Numbered from the stretch's first letter, positions 27,308 through 36,310 are shown. The stretch is 64,000 nt of DNA from Gammaproteobacteria bacterium (GCA_015488755.1 WFNB01000120.1:1-64000), one strand, 5' to 3'. Program-made: numbers and translations. The notes: generated from the sequence alone by a model not told the origin.

Positions 27308-28182
27308 TGGTAAAAACAACACAGGATAAAACCGGACAGGAGGCTGTAGGTTTTCGTGCCATTAAAGCAAAAGGCTGGTTCCAAGCTCATAAGTGGTTGG
27401 TGTTTCGTCGGCTCACTCAGCTTGCTATCCTTGCTTTGTTTTTAATAGGGCCCTTGTTTGGAATGTGGATTGTAAAAGGTAATATGGCATCAAGTTTAAC
27501 TTTGGACATATTACCTCTTTCTGATCCCTATGTGATGTTGCAAGGCTTGATGACTGGTAATGTTCCAGTAACAGAAGGCTTAGTTGGTGTAGCAATTATT
27601 AGTATTTTTTATCTATTAATCGGTGGTCGGCTTTATTGCTCTTGGGTTTGTCCTGTTAATATTGTGACCGACATGGCTGCTTGGGTGCGAAGAAAGCTGG
27701 GTCTTAAAGTGTCGAGTCCATTTTCCAGAAGTACACGCTACTGGCTTTTGGGGCTGACATTGGTTTTGCCGTTAATAACAGGTTCTATTGTTTGGGAATT
27801 GTTCAATCCTGTATCATTGATGTTCCGAGGAATTATCTTTGGTCTTGGATGGGCATGGATGGTGATCATTGCTATCTTCCTCTTTGATGTCTTTATCAGT
27901 CAGCGAGGATGGTGTGGTCACTTATGTCCTGTAGGTGCTTTTTATAGTTTATTAGGCAAGAAAAGTATTCTTCGGGTGAGTGCCAGCAAACGAGAACAAT
28001 GTGATGATTGTAATGACTGTTTTATTATTTGCCCTGAACCAAAGGTTATTCGACCTGCGTTAAAAGGAGCAGATAAAGGCATCAGTCCCCTTATAGATGA
28101 GAGTAACTGTACTAATTGTGGCCGATGTATTGATATTTGTGATGAAAATGTATTTCGTTTTTCCAGTCGTTTTAAAAGTTAA
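27304..28182 (+). CDS. napH: Quinol dehydrogenase membrane subunit NapH
   Basis: Polytopic iron-sulfur membrane protein of 292 residues with four helices. It carries CSWVCPVN and CGHLCPVG motifs at membrane edges, then cytoplasmic 4Fe-4S motifs CDDCNDCFIICP and CTNCGRCIDIC. It is thought to oxidise quinol with NapG. The start in AAATGATGG could be 27304 or 27307, and both overlap or abut the napG stop. Confidence 0.95.
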   Translation: MMVKTTQDKTGQEAVGFRAIKAKGWFQAHKWLVFRRLTQLAILALFLIGPLFGMWIVKGNMASSLTLDILPLSDPYVMLQGLMTGNVPVTEGLVGVAIISIFYLLIGGRLYCSWVCPVNIVTDMAAWVRRKLGLKVSSPFSRSTRYWLLGLTLVLPLITGSIVWELFNPVSLMFRGIIFGLGWAWMVIIAIFLFDVFISQRGWCGHLCPVGAFYSLLGKKSILRVSASKREQCDDCNDCFIICPEPKVIRPALKGADKGISPLIDESNCTNCGRCIDICDENVFRFSSRFKS

Positions 28183-28230
28183 ATTTTAAAACTGAGGCTC
28201 AAGCTTCAGACTTTAAATGGAGATAAAAAA

Positions 28231-28683
28231 ATGTTTAAAACAATAAAATCAAAAACTCTTTTTCAAAAGAGTCTCACGATTTTTTTATTAGCAATGACAG
28301 CAGTGATGTTTTCATCGGCAGCAATGTCGGTACAATCATTACGTGGTGATAGACCGCTTGATAGTAAATCTAATAAAGTAAGCAAACATAAGGTGAATAC
28401 GGAAGAAGGTGGTTATGATCGTAACTATAAACTTCAACCACCGTTGATTCCACATAAAATTGAAAAGTATCGAATTACCTTAAAGGGTAATGGTTGCTTG
28501 AAATGCCATAGCAAAAAATCTCACAAGAAAGAGAAAGCACCTATGGTTGGGAAAAGCCACTTTATTGGACGTGACGGCAAAGAGACAAAAACCATTTCTA
28601 AACGTCGTTATTTTTGTAATCAGTGTCATGCGCCTCAAACTAAAGATTCTCCTTTAGTCGAAAATGTGTATGAGGGTATTTAG
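28231..28683 (+). CDS. napB: Diheme cytochrome c subunit NapB
   Basis: Electron-transfer subunit of the Nap complex, 150 residues. It has a signal peptide ending about MSVQS and two c-type heme motifs, CLKCH and CNQCH, with distal His candidates in KSHFIGRDG and LIPHKIEKY. Maturation needs the ccm genes immediately upstream of nap. A terminator-like hairpin follows at 28721-28763, before napC. Confidence 0.95.
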   Translation: MFKTIKSKTLFQKSLTIFLLAMTAVMFSSAAMSVQSLRGDRPLDSKSNKVSKHKVNTEEGGYDRNYKLQPPLIPHKIEKYRITLKGNGCLKCHSKKSHKKEKAPMVGKSHFIGRDGKETKTISKRRYFCNQCHAPQTKDSPLVENVYEGI

Positions 28684-28720
28684 AAAATAAACCTATATTA
28701 TTGTATAGATTTATACTAAT

Positions 28721-28763
28721 AATCTGATTGATGGTGTACAATTCTGTCAATCAGATTTTTTTT
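28721..28763 (+). terminator. Intrinsic terminator between napB and napC
   Basis: AATCTGATTGA (28721-28731) pairs exactly with TCAATCAGATT (28747-28757) around a 15-base loop, followed by a run of eight T. It should end or attenuate transcription inside the nap operon. Confidence 0.7.
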
Positions 28764-28819
28764 AGACTTTTCTTTAATTTTTAGACTAAAACTCTTTTTT
28801 GAGAGTGGGATTAATAATA

Positions 28820-29404
28820 ATGGGATTATTTTCAAAAGAAGGTACTTTTAAAGTACTGTTTTTTGGCTTTGTTATGGGGGTTATTTTTTGGGGTGGTTTT
28901 AATACCGTTTTAGAAATGACCAATAAGGAAGCTTTTTGTATTTCTTGTCATGAAATGGAAGACAATGTTTATCAGGAATACACAGATACTATTCACTATT
29001 CTAATCGTACAGGTGTGAGAGCAACCTGTCCAGATTGTCACGTACCAAAAGAATGGATTCATAAAATTATTCGTAAGATTCAGGCTTCCAACGAGCTTTA
29101 TCATAAACTGATGGGAACCATTGATACTCGCGAAAAATTTGAAAGTCATCGTTTAGAACTGGCAAAACATGAGTGGGCACGTATGGAAAGTGTTAATTCG
29201 CGTGAATGTCGTAACTGCCATGATTTTGAGTCAATGGACTTTGATAAACAGGAATCACGTAGTTCAGATCGTCATGAAGAAGCAATTGATAATGGTTGGA
29301 GCTGTATTCAGTGTCATAAAGGTATTGCTCATCATTTGCCGGAAGGATATGATCCTTCAGATGATAGCCCCAGCGCTAGCGAAGATGAAGAAAAGGATGA
29401 ATAA
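28820..29404 (+). CDS. napC: Tetraheme cytochrome c NapC (NapC/NirT family)
   Basis: Membrane-anchored quinol dehydrogenase of 194 residues that feeds electrons to NapB. It has an N-terminal helix ([20 protein letters not shown]) and four heme motifs: CISCH, CPDCH, CRNCH and CIQCH. The acidic C-terminal tail ([10 protein letters not shown]) is unusual but variable in the family. I start at the ATG at 28820, preceded by GAGAGTGGG. A TTG at 28799 would add seven residues. It lies beyond a terminator-like hairpin, so it may be expressed below the rest of nap. Confidence 0.95.
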   Translation: MGLFSKEGTFKVLFFGFVMGVIFWGGFNTVLEMTNKEAFCISCHEMEDNVYQEYTDTIHYSNRTGVRATCPDCHVPKEWIHKIIRKIQASNELYHKLMGTIDTREKFESHRLELAKHEWARMESVNSRECRNCHDFESMDFDKQESRSSDRHEEAIDNGWSCIQCHKGIAHHLPEGYDPSDDSPSASEDEEKDE

Positions 29405-29438
29405 TATATTTTAGCCTTATCTTTTCTAAGTATGATAA

Positions 29439-29470
29439 AAAGCCTGTGACGAGCAGGCTTTTTTTTTTCT
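29439..29470 (+). terminator. Intrinsic terminator after napC
   Basis: AAGCCTG (29440-29446) pairs with CAGGCTT (29454-29460), followed by a run of ten T. It ends the ccm-nap region 35 bases past the napC stop. Confidence 0.9.
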
Positions 29471-29500
29471 AATAAAATTAGAAAATTACTATATATCTGG

Positions 29501-29529
29501 TTGCTAATATAGTTGTGCCTGTATATAAT
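29501..29529 (+). promoter_or_regulatory. Sigma-70-like promoter of the sulfur-globule-like gene
   Basis: TTGCTA (29501-29506), a 17-base spacer and a consensus TATAAT (29524-29529). The start point near 29536 leaves a leader of about 130 bases before the ATG at 29666, which has GGAGAG for ribosome binding. Confidence 0.55.
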
Positions 29530-29665
29530 TATTCTACAATAAAAAGAAGTTAATGAGTGAAGCTGTAAATGTTTTGCCTCTGTGGAGGGTGCTTGTTAAT
29601 TCAAAGTAATGCGATAACATTAATTTAAAAATCAATACATAAAAAATAATCTTGGAGAGTCTATA

Positions 29666-30238
29666 ATGAAAAAATTATTAATAATTGCAGCGATTGCTGC
29701 TACAACTGCTTCTATGTCTGTTTCAGCATCTTCTTGGGGGCCTTGGAGTGATGGTAATAGTAACTCAAACTTTAATGGTAATGGCTATAACAACATGAAT
29801 AATAATGCCTATGGCAATGGTTATGGTAATGGCTGGGGTGATGGTTCAGGTGATGCTGATATGGATGGTGATATCGAAATTACTATTAAAGCAAAAGGTC
29901 GTGGTCGCGGTCGTGGTAACTCTCGTGGTTCAGCTTATGGCAATGGTTACAGCAACTACAATGGTTATAACAATATGAATAACCGCTTTAATGGTTATAA
30001 TAATTATGCCAATTCGCCTTATGGCCAGATGCAAGCTCCTCAGGCGCCAATGATGGCTCCACAAACAGCCCCAGTAATCCCAAATCCTAAAGCAAAGGCT
30101 CAGTTTGAAGCGAATCAAAAACGTATGCAAGAGATGCAAAAGCAACAGCAAGCTCAAATGCAAGCAGCTCGTGCCGCATATGAAGAAAAAATGAAGAAAT
30201 GGGCTGCTCAAGCACCAGTTGCTCCAGTAGCTAAATAG
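29666..30238 (+). CDS. Secreted Gly/Asn/Tyr-rich protein, probable sulfur globule protein
   Basis: A 190-residue protein with a signal peptide (cleavage likely after SVSA, residue 21). The mature N-terminus SSWGPWSDG and repeats such as NGNGYNN, YGNGYGNGWGDG and NGYNNMNNRFNGYNN resemble sulfur globule envelope proteins (Sgp family) of sulfur-oxidizing gammaproteobacteria. The acidic patch GDADMDGDIEI followed by GRGRGRGNSRG also fits that group. The C-terminal third is a Lys/Gln/Ala-rich predicted coiled coil (QFEANQKRMQEMQ) ending in APVAPVAK. It has its own promoter and terminator. The call rests on composition and motif likeness. A different low-complexity secreted protein is possible. Confidence 0.7.
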   Translation: MKKLLIIAAIAATTASMSVSASSWGPWSDGNSNSNFNGNGYNNMNNNAYGNGYGNGWGDGSGDADMDGDIEITIKAKGRGRGRGNSRGSAYGNGYSNYNGYNNMNNRFNGYNNYANSPYGQMQAPQAPMMAPQTAPVIPNPKAKAQFEANQKRMQEMQKQQQAQMQAARAAYEEKMKKWAAQAPVAPVAK

Positions 30239-30283
30239 AATTTTTATACTTTAACCTAGATTAAGTAATGGAAATTCATGTAG

Positions 30284-30316
30284 AACCGTAATAGAGAAAT
30301 CTATTACGGTTTTTTA
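30284..30316 (+). terminator. Intrinsic terminator after the sulfur-globule-like gene
   Basis: AACCGTAATAGA (30284-30295) pairs exactly with TCTATTACGGTT (30300-30311) around a 4-base loop, followed by a T-run. The gene is therefore monocistronic. Confidence 0.92.
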
Positions 30317-30347
30317 GTTTATATAAACCCTAAAAAATTAGGCTTGT

Positions 30348-30390
30348 TTGATGAAAATCAATTGAGTTCCTTGCTAATATTAGATATATT
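30348..30390 (+). promoter_or_regulatory. Candidate class II FNR promoter of the cyclase gene
   Basis: TTGATGAAAATCAA (30348-30361) matches both FNR half sites. TATATT at 30385-30390 as a -10 box places the palindrome about -42, the class II position. A second, FNR-independent promoter may be TTGACA (30389-30394), 17 bases, TTTACT (30412-30417). Confidence 0.5.
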
Positions 30391-30491
30391 GACAGGGATT
30401 ATCAATTTTATTTTACTCACTAAAGAATATAAATATATGGCACGCTTATAGCATGTTTTAATGTTAAGTTTAAGGATATAATGAGCTATAG

Positions 30492-32390
30492 ATGGATGAC
30501 TATATGATAAAAGTTGCTTTGCTGACAGATTCTTCAACAGTTGATGGTCTTATTAGCTCATTGTTGGATGATGAACGATTTTGTAAAAAAATAATACATT
30601 CAACCGCTGTTGACTTCTTTCAACAACTTATCGATTATAAACCAGACTTGCTTTTTATTCGGGCAATGTTGTCAAATATGGATGGTTTGTCTGTTTGTGA
30701 TAGCATTCGTTCTCACCCAAGTCTTCGTAATGCCCGCTTAGTTTTTATCTCTACTAATACATTAAACCGTGAATATGCAATTGATCATCGTGCTAATACG
30801 TTTCTTAAAGTCCCTTTTTCTCGAGACGATCTGTATCAGGTTATTCAGCCATTATTTGATCACAAACCTAAACTATTACTTGTTGATGACAGTAAAACAT
30901 GCCGTAGTTTAGTTAAACCTTATTTAGAACAAGAAGGCTATGAAGTTATTGAAGCTGAGAATGGTGAAAATGCTCTCAAAATAATCCGTGAAGATAAAAT
31001 TGATATTATTGTCAGTGATGTTGAAATGCCTGTTTTAGATGGTATCACGTTATGTCGAATTATTAGACAGCAAGAAAAGTTATCTATCCCAGTATTGCTA
31101 CTGTCTTCCCAGCAAACAGATAAAGCTATTATTGGTGGTTTTAATGCAGGTGCTGATGACTATATTATCAAGTCTGATCATTCAGCAACTCATAAAGTTG
31201 TTATTCCTGAGCTATTGTCGCGTATTGAGCGTTTAATGAATGCACAGCACTCAAGAGGCAGGCCAGAACGTATTCTTGTCGCAGAAGATTCTCCGACTAT
31301 GTTACACCAATTAAAAACATCATTGTTAATTCAGGGATTTCAGGTTGATGTTGCTGCTGATGGTTTGTCAGCATGGGAAAAATTGAATAATAATCCATAT
31401 GATTTAGTTATTACTGATTATGATATGCCTTATGTTGATGGTTTGGAGTTATGCTTACGTATCCGTCAATCAGGTCAGTTTGAAGATTTGCCTATTATTA
31501 TTGAAACCAGTAAGGATTCAAAAGTTGAACAAGTTAAAATTCGCTCTATTGGAATTCAAGCCTTTATTACTAAGCCCTTTTCGCCCGATAGAATGGTAGC
31601 AGAGGTTGAGCGAGTTTTAGCCGAGTCAAGGTTAAAAAATCATCAAAATGCCTTAAGTCATTATTTGCCTGACTCAACTATTTCTCATATCTCTACGGCA
31701 AATAAAAATGCAATTGCAGAGGATAAGTTTAGAACCCTGTTGTTTTCAGATATTGTTCAATTTACCAAGATGTCGGATCAATTATCATCACGAAAAGTGG
31801 TTGATTTTTTAAATACTTATTTTGATCGTATGGTTGAAGAACTGATACTTTTTAATGCCACTATTGATAAGTTTATTGGTGATGGTATTTTTGCTTCTTT
31901 TGATTTACAGGAAGTCGGTGCCTTTCAGGCAATTTGTGCTGCTGCTGCTATGCTTAAAGCATTACCTGAGTTACGTAAATCAACAGGTTTAGATGTTCAT
32001 ATGCGTATCGGTATTCATTCAGGGCATGTTATTTTAGGCGATATAGGCAGTCGTCACTCAAGGAGAGATTTTACCCTTATCGGTGATAATGTAAATATTG
32101 CCAGTCGCTTAGAGCATTTAGCTAAGCGAGACGGTATTTTAATCAGTCATGCAACGTATAATATGGTTAAAGATAGGGTGACTGTAATTCCTACCTCACC
32201 ACTTAAGCTCAAAGGTATTAAAGAACCTGTTCAAGCATATTTAATTAAGTCAATAAAGTCTTATCATTCATATTCACAAGCAATGAAAAGAAAGCCTAAG
32301 TCACTGACTTCTTATCCTACAACGATGAACAAAAAAATAAGATCAGGTGAATATCATAAAAACTCTATTGAGACTATTTTTAGTTCTTAA
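30492..32390 (+). CDS. Triple-receiver class III adenylate cyclase
   Basis: A soluble signalling protein of 632 residues with three receiver domains (about 6-122, 127-247, 259-376) and a class III nucleotide cyclase domain (about 410-590). Receivers 2 and 3 keep the phospho-acceptor Asp (SDVEMP, Asp176; TDYDMP, Asp309). Receiver 1 has Arg57 at that place (LLFIRAML) and should not be phosphorylated. The cyclase keeps metal Asp420 (LLFSDIVQFT) and Asp464 (FIGDGIFASF). It also keeps Lys460, Thr528 (DFTLIGDNVN) and Arg539, which suggests ATP rather than GTP. No histidine kinase is adjacent. An FNR-type site lies upstream and a hemerythrin-like gene downstream. Confidence 0.92.
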   Translation: MDDYMIKVALLTDSSTVDGLISSLLDDERFCKKIIHSTAVDFFQQLIDYKPDLLFIRAMLSNMDGLSVCDSIRSHPSLRNARLVFISTNTLNREYAIDHRANTFLKVPFSRDDLYQVIQPLFDHKPKLLLVDDSKTCRSLVKPYLEQEGYEVIEAENGENALKIIREDKIDIIVSDVEMPVLDGITLCRIIRQQEKLSIPVLLLSSQQTDKAIIGGFNAGADDYIIKSDHSATHKVVIPELLSRIERLMNAQHSRGRPERILVAEDSPTMLHQLKTSLLIQGFQVDVAADGLSAWEKLNNNPYDLVITDYDMPYVDGLELCLRIRQSGQFEDLPIIIETSKDSKVEQVKIRSIGIQAFITKPFSPDRMVAEVERVLAESRLKNHQNALSHYLPDSTISHISTANKNAIAEDKFRTLLFSDIVQFTKMSDQLSSRKVVDFLNTYFDRMVEELILFNATIDKFIGDGIFASFDLQEVGAFQAICAAAAMLKALPELRKSTGLDVHMRIGIHSGHVILGDIGSRHSRRDFTLIGDNVNIASRLEHLAKRDGILISHATYNMVKDRVTVIPTSPLKLKGIKEPVQAYLIKSIKSYHSYSQAMKRKPKSLTSYPTTMNKKIRSGEYHKNSIETIFSS

Positions 32391-32616
32391 TGTTACTTGT
32401 ATAGAAAACCCTCTTAGAAATTTACTAGATTATTCATTAATATCATACGTAAACTGCATTAGTATTTAATATAATTTATTGCGTAATTGCTTTTTATGGT
32501 ATTTAATTAATATTGAGGAACAATAATATTATATTCTGTGGCTCACAGTACCATTAGGATGTAGCTAGTTATAGAATTATACTTACAATGAAACCAATAA
32601 ATTTAGGACAATTATC

Positions 32617-33165
32617 ATGGGATTTTTTAGCTTTTTAAATATTTTTTCATCTTCAAGCAAAGAAACTGAAAATTCACAAAAAGAGAAAGAGCAAATAGTA
32701 CTACCAGGTACGCAGCTTTTTTTTGATGCTTTGTTAATTAAAAATTTAAAAGATGATCACCAAACTCTATTGTCTTTATATGGTGAAATGGCTCAAGCTC
32801 TTAGCGATAATGATCATAAAACTTTGGTGGGCTTATTTACAAAATTTAGTGCAGAATTGCGTTCTCATCTATTAACAGAAAATCTTAAACTGTACATTTA
32901 CCTAAGCCATGCTATGGTGGCTGATACTGAAAGCTTAGCTATAATTACTGACTTACGCTCAGAGATGCAACAAATTGGACGAGTTGTGAATAACTTTTTA
33001 ATTCGTTATAGCGAGTTGCCGTGGTCTGAGGAACAAGTACATTCTTTTCCTTCGGAATTTGAAAAAATTGGTGAAGTTCTTGTGGATCGGATAAAAAGAG
33101 AAGAGGCAACTTTATACCCTCTCTATATGCATCCAGACGCTTATTTAAAAGTTGAAGATATGTAA
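32617..33165 (+). CDS. Hemerythrin-like (HHE) domain protein
   Basis: A 182-residue, mostly helical soluble protein. Candidate di-iron or metal ligands are His48 (KDDHQTLLSLY), His84 and Glu88 (LRSHLLTENLKL) and Glu163 (KREEATLYPLY), placed as in HHE cation-binding domains. The N-terminal 30 residues are hydrophobic, then Ser/Glu/Lys-rich. Such proteins bind oxygen, nitric oxide or iron. It follows the cyclase gene by 226 bases on the same strand, so an oxygen- or NO-related link is possible but unproven. Confidence 0.72.
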   Translation: MGFFSFLNIFSSSSKETENSQKEKEQIVLPGTQLFFDALLIKNLKDDHQTLLSLYGEMAQALSDNDHKTLVGLFTKFSAELRSHLLTENLKLYIYLSHAMVADTESLAIITDLRSEMQQIGRVVNNFLIRYSELPWSEEQVHSFPSEFEKIGEVLVDRIKREEATLYPLYMHPDAYLKVEDM

Positions 33166-33191
33166 TAAATCGTTATTTTTTACTGATTTGG

Positions 33192-33354
33192 TTAATAGAT
33201 AAATGATCCTAACATTTGTTCTAGCACTGGGATTAGAAAATGTTCGCTGGTTTTTTCTATGCAAGCAACTGCTTCAAATGGTGTTTTTTATTCATGGCAT
33301 TAATGTAGTACACGCCTTTTTTCTTATTCTGAACAGCTGATAATTTGTATTACC
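33192..33354 (-). pseudogene. Decayed IS481-type transposase fragment
   Basis: On the minus strand one frame reads LSAVQNKKKGVYYINAMNKK. After a one-base shift within a run of A, the next frame reads TPFEAVACIEKTSEHFLIP and then VLEQMLGSFIY to a stop at 33192. This matches the part of IS481-like DDE transposases with the pattern GVYYINAVD / E.V...EKISE.YLIP.LE.LL..FPF. The rest of the gene is missing. The remainder of the 33166-33577 gap holds the lpxC leader and a TGAGTCT/AGACTCA palindrome at 33468-33483. Confidence 0.55.
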
Positions 33355-33577
33355 CCGAATAAAATCCTAAGTGCTATCTAGAAAACGGCTAAGTTATTCA
33401 ATTTGTCTTTTGTTCTTCTAGCTCTATATCTTCTTCATTGCTCGATTAGGCACGATTTATTTAGGTTTGAGTCTTCAGACTCATTTCGCATTGGACAAGG
33501 CTGGCTCTAGAAAAACTGTAGTTAACATGGTAAACTCGTCCGATGAGGCTTTATCTTCGTTAATTCAGGGCACTTAA

Positions 33578-34489
33578 ATGATCAAACAACGTACGTTAAA
33601 AAATAGTATTAAAGCAACAGGTGTAGGGTTGCACTCAGGAAAAAAGGTTTATTTAACACTACGGCCTGCTCCTATTAATACAGGAATAATTTTTCGTCGG
33701 GTGGATTTAGAGCATCCAGTGGAGATTCCTGCTAGAGCTGAAAATGTTGGAGATACAACATTGTCGACAACCTTGGTCAAAGATGGGGTCAGAATCTCTA
33801 CCGTAGAGCATTTATTATCCGCAATGGCAGGTATGGGAATTGACAATGCTTATATTGATTTGAGTGCTTCTGAAGTGCCGATTATGGACGGTAGCGCAGG
33901 GCCTTTCGTCTTTCTTTTGCAGTCAGCAGGCATTGTAGAACAGTCGGCAGCTAAAAAGTTTATTAGAATTAAACGTAATGTTGTTGTCGAAGAAGGTGAT
34001 AAGTGGGTTCGTTTTGAACCTTATGAAGGTTTTAAGGTTTCGTTTATTATTGATTTTGAACATCCGGCAATACAAGGGCGTTCACAAAGTGCTGAAATGG
34101 ACTTTTCTTCCACTTCTTTTGTTCGAGAAGTCAGTCGAGCAAGAACCTTTGGTTTTATGAATCAAATTGAACAGCTTAGAGCAAATGATCTTGCATTGGG
34201 TGGTAGCTTAAATAATGCCATTGTTATGGATGAATACCGAGTGCTCAATGAAGATGGATTGCGTTATGAAGATGAGTTTGTGAAACATAAAATACTGGAT
34301 GCTATTGGTGATCTTTATCTGCTTGGAAGTAGTTTAATTGGTGCTTTTAGCGGACATAAAGCGGGTCATGCACTTAATAATAAGATCCTAAGAGAGTTAT
34401 TGGCAGATGAGTCAGCATGGGAAGAAGTGATTTTTGAGGATGAACGTTCAGCGCCTATTTCCTATATGAAGTCTATTGTTCCAGCCTAA
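33578..34489 (+). CDS. lpxC: UDP-3-O-acyl-GlcNAc deacetylase LpxC
   Basis: Catalyses the committed step of lipid A synthesis. At 303 residues it has the N-terminal [14 protein letters not shown], the zinc His in [18 protein letters not shown], and the second zinc site in [16 protein letters not shown] (His and Asp). The catalytic His lies near [11 protein letters not shown]. In most gammaproteobacteria lpxC follows ftsZ at the end of the division cluster. Here a transposase relic and signalling genes lie upstream instead. Confidence 0.98.
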   Translation: MIKQRTLKNSIKATGVGLHSGKKVYLTLRPAPINTGIIFRRVDLEHPVEIPARAENVGDTTLSTTLVKDGVRISTVEHLLSAMAGMGIDNAYIDLSASEVPIMDGSAGPFVFLLQSAGIVEQSAAKKFIRIKRNVVVEEGDKWVRFEPYEGFKVSFIIDFEHPAIQGRSQSAEMDFSSTSFVREVSRARTFGFMNQIEQLRANDLALGGSLNNAIVMDEYRVLNEDGLRYEDEFVKHKILDAIGDLYLLGSSLIGAFSGHKAGHALNNKILRELLADESAWEEVIFEDERSAPISYMKSIVPA

Positions 34490-34560
34490 CTATTTAGCTT
34501 TAGAGTGGAGCGTTAAATCAGCCCCATATAAAATTGCTGTGGGTTCACATAACAATGATT

Positions 34561-35004
34561 TCACCTACTATTTTTTTCTACACTGCGAGCCAAGCGCATT
34601 AATGAAGCTTGTAGTTCTTTGTTGTCAATATGTCCAGCGCTATTTTTTATAATTGTAGCTGAGTTTTTTGAGTAAACAGGGTTGTTTCCCTCTTCTCTAG
34701 CGCTTATCTTTGGTGGTATAACTCGTATAACTATTCTTTTAAGCTGGCTAAATTGTGCTTCACTGCTAAGTAAACGCTTTAATGTTGGGATATAAAAACG
34801 TAGCTTACTTGCCCACGCAGGACTTGTGGTTGCAACTGTTAAATTCTGCTTATTCTTTTTGGTGGAGAATCCAATGACAGACACTTTTTGTTGGAATTCT
34901 GCGGGAAGGTAGGTTAATAAGCGTTTGGATAAGTAATTAAGATATTGACTATGCTGTAGAAGGCGCTCAATATTCCCTGATGTTTGTTTGAGGATTTTTT
35001 TCAT
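34561..35004 (-). CDS. DUF721-domain protein (DciA-like)
   Basis: A 147-residue protein with the DUF721 pattern: an N-terminal helical region (LKQTSGNIERLLQHSQYLN), then LTVATTSPAWASKLRFYIP and LKRIVIRVIPP. The family includes DciA, the loader of the replicative helicase in bacteria without DnaC. The position between lpxC and the M23 peptidase/secA, on the opposite strand, is typical for gammaproteobacteria. Whether this copy loads DnaB is not shown by the sequence. Confidence 0.85.
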   Translation of the reverse strand: MKKILKQTSGNIERLLQHSQYLNYLSKRLLTYLPAEFQQKVSVIGFSTKKNKQNLTVATTSPAWASKLRFYIPTLKRLLSSEAQFSQLKRIVIRVIPPKISAREEGNNPVYSKNSATIIKNSAGHIDNKELQASLMRLARSVEKNSR

Positions 35005-35168
35005 ATACTTTTTATTTATATGTTTTTAATGGAGAATACCTATTAATAATAGAGTGTTCAACGGGTTCAATCAGATTATATCAATGCTGTTCTGAAATGG
35101 TACCCTAACTTATTAAATGTGTCGCCCCTGTGTATGATTCAGACTGGCATAAAGTGCAAGCAATTACT

Positions 35169-36164
35169 ATGAATATTATTTTAGTTAGACAAAAAAGCGG
35201 TGCTACAGTCACTATTAACTTATCACGTTTTTTTATTGTTTTTCTTGGTACTTTATTTTTTAGCTCTCCTTTTATCGGCTACTACTATGGGCTTAAATCA
35301 TTTGATACTCTTCCAACTATTAGCCAGTTTGATCAGATAGAACCTTTTCGTAATGAATTGAATAAGGTAGTTGGTAGTATCTACAAAGATGAGTTGCAGC
35401 AGCAAAAAAAAGAGCTTGATATACTTAAGCAGAATAATCAGGAAAATATCAATGCACTGACCTATAGTATGGCAAATTTACAAGCTCATATTATTCGCTT
35501 GGACTCTTTGGGTAATCGATTGATTGAAGTTGCCCAGCTAGATAAGAAAGCATTTAATTTTGATTTAGAGCCTTCAATTGGAGGTGCCTCGGATGAAAAT
35601 AATCAAATGTTAGCTACAAGTTCACCAACAATACTATCCCAGCGTGTTAAATATGATGAGTTTGTAACAAAAATGCAGCAATTATCTCAAGATATAGAGT
35701 CTAAAAATAAACAATTAACCATTCTAGAAAATTTACTGATTACAGAACAGTTGCAACATGCATCAACACCCTCAGGAAAACCTGCAAAGAAAGGCTGGAT
35801 TTCCTCTTATTTTGGCTCTCGAAAAGATCCCTTCACAGGGCAGAAAAAAATGCATAAAGGGGTTGATATTGCTGGTAAGTCAGGTTCTTCTGTACTAGCA
35901 ACGGCTGATGGTGTTGTTATTATGGCAGAAAAACAAAATGGTTATGGTAAGGTTCTAGAGATTGATCATGGCTATGGTCTAAGCACTCGTTATGGGCATA
36001 ACAAGACAATTTTAGTTAAAGTTGGTGATGTCGTTAAAAAGGGGCAAAATATTGCAACAATGGGCTCAACTGGACGTTCAACTGGACCACATGTGCATTA
36101 TGAAGTGCTAAAAAATGGTCGACCTGTTAATCCTCAGCGATATATTGTGACAGCAAAAAAATAA
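35169..36164 (+). CDS. M23-family metallopeptidase, membrane-anchored
   Basis: A 331-residue peptidoglycan endopeptidase-like protein. It has one N-terminal helix (FFIVFLGTLFFSSPFIGYYY), a long coiled coil (about residues 60-200), then a LytM domain with KMHKGVDIAG (zinc His and Asp) and GPHVHYEVLKNG (catalytic and zinc His). These ligands are complete, so activity is likely. I start at the ATG at 35169, since MNIILVRQKSG is the usual beginning for secA-linked members. A GTG at 35130 is in frame. It may be an EnvC/MepM-type enzyme. Confidence 0.88.
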   Translation: MNIILVRQKSGATVTINLSRFFIVFLGTLFFSSPFIGYYYGLKSFDTLPTISQFDQIEPFRNELNKVVGSIYKDELQQQKKELDILKQNNQENINALTYSMANLQAHIIRLDSLGNRLIEVAQLDKKAFNFDLEPSIGGASDENNQMLATSSPTILSQRVKYDEFVTKMQQLSQDIESKNKQLTILENLLITEQLQHASTPSGKPAKKGWISSYFGSRKDPFTGQKKMHKGVDIAGKSGSSVLATADGVVIMAEKQNGYGKVLEIDHGYGLSTRYGHNKTILVKVGDVVKKGQNIATMGSTGRSTGPHVHYEVLKNGRPVNPQRYIVTAKK

Positions 36165-36310
36165 TAATATTGGGTTAGTTTAAGACGCACTCACTCTGAA
36201 CTCATCATTAATATGTGCTATGCTGTGGAGCTAAAATTTACAATGGGTAGTACGTTATCGTGCTATTTAAATTACACTTTTATAATTCAAATAAGATATA
36301 TATAAATACT

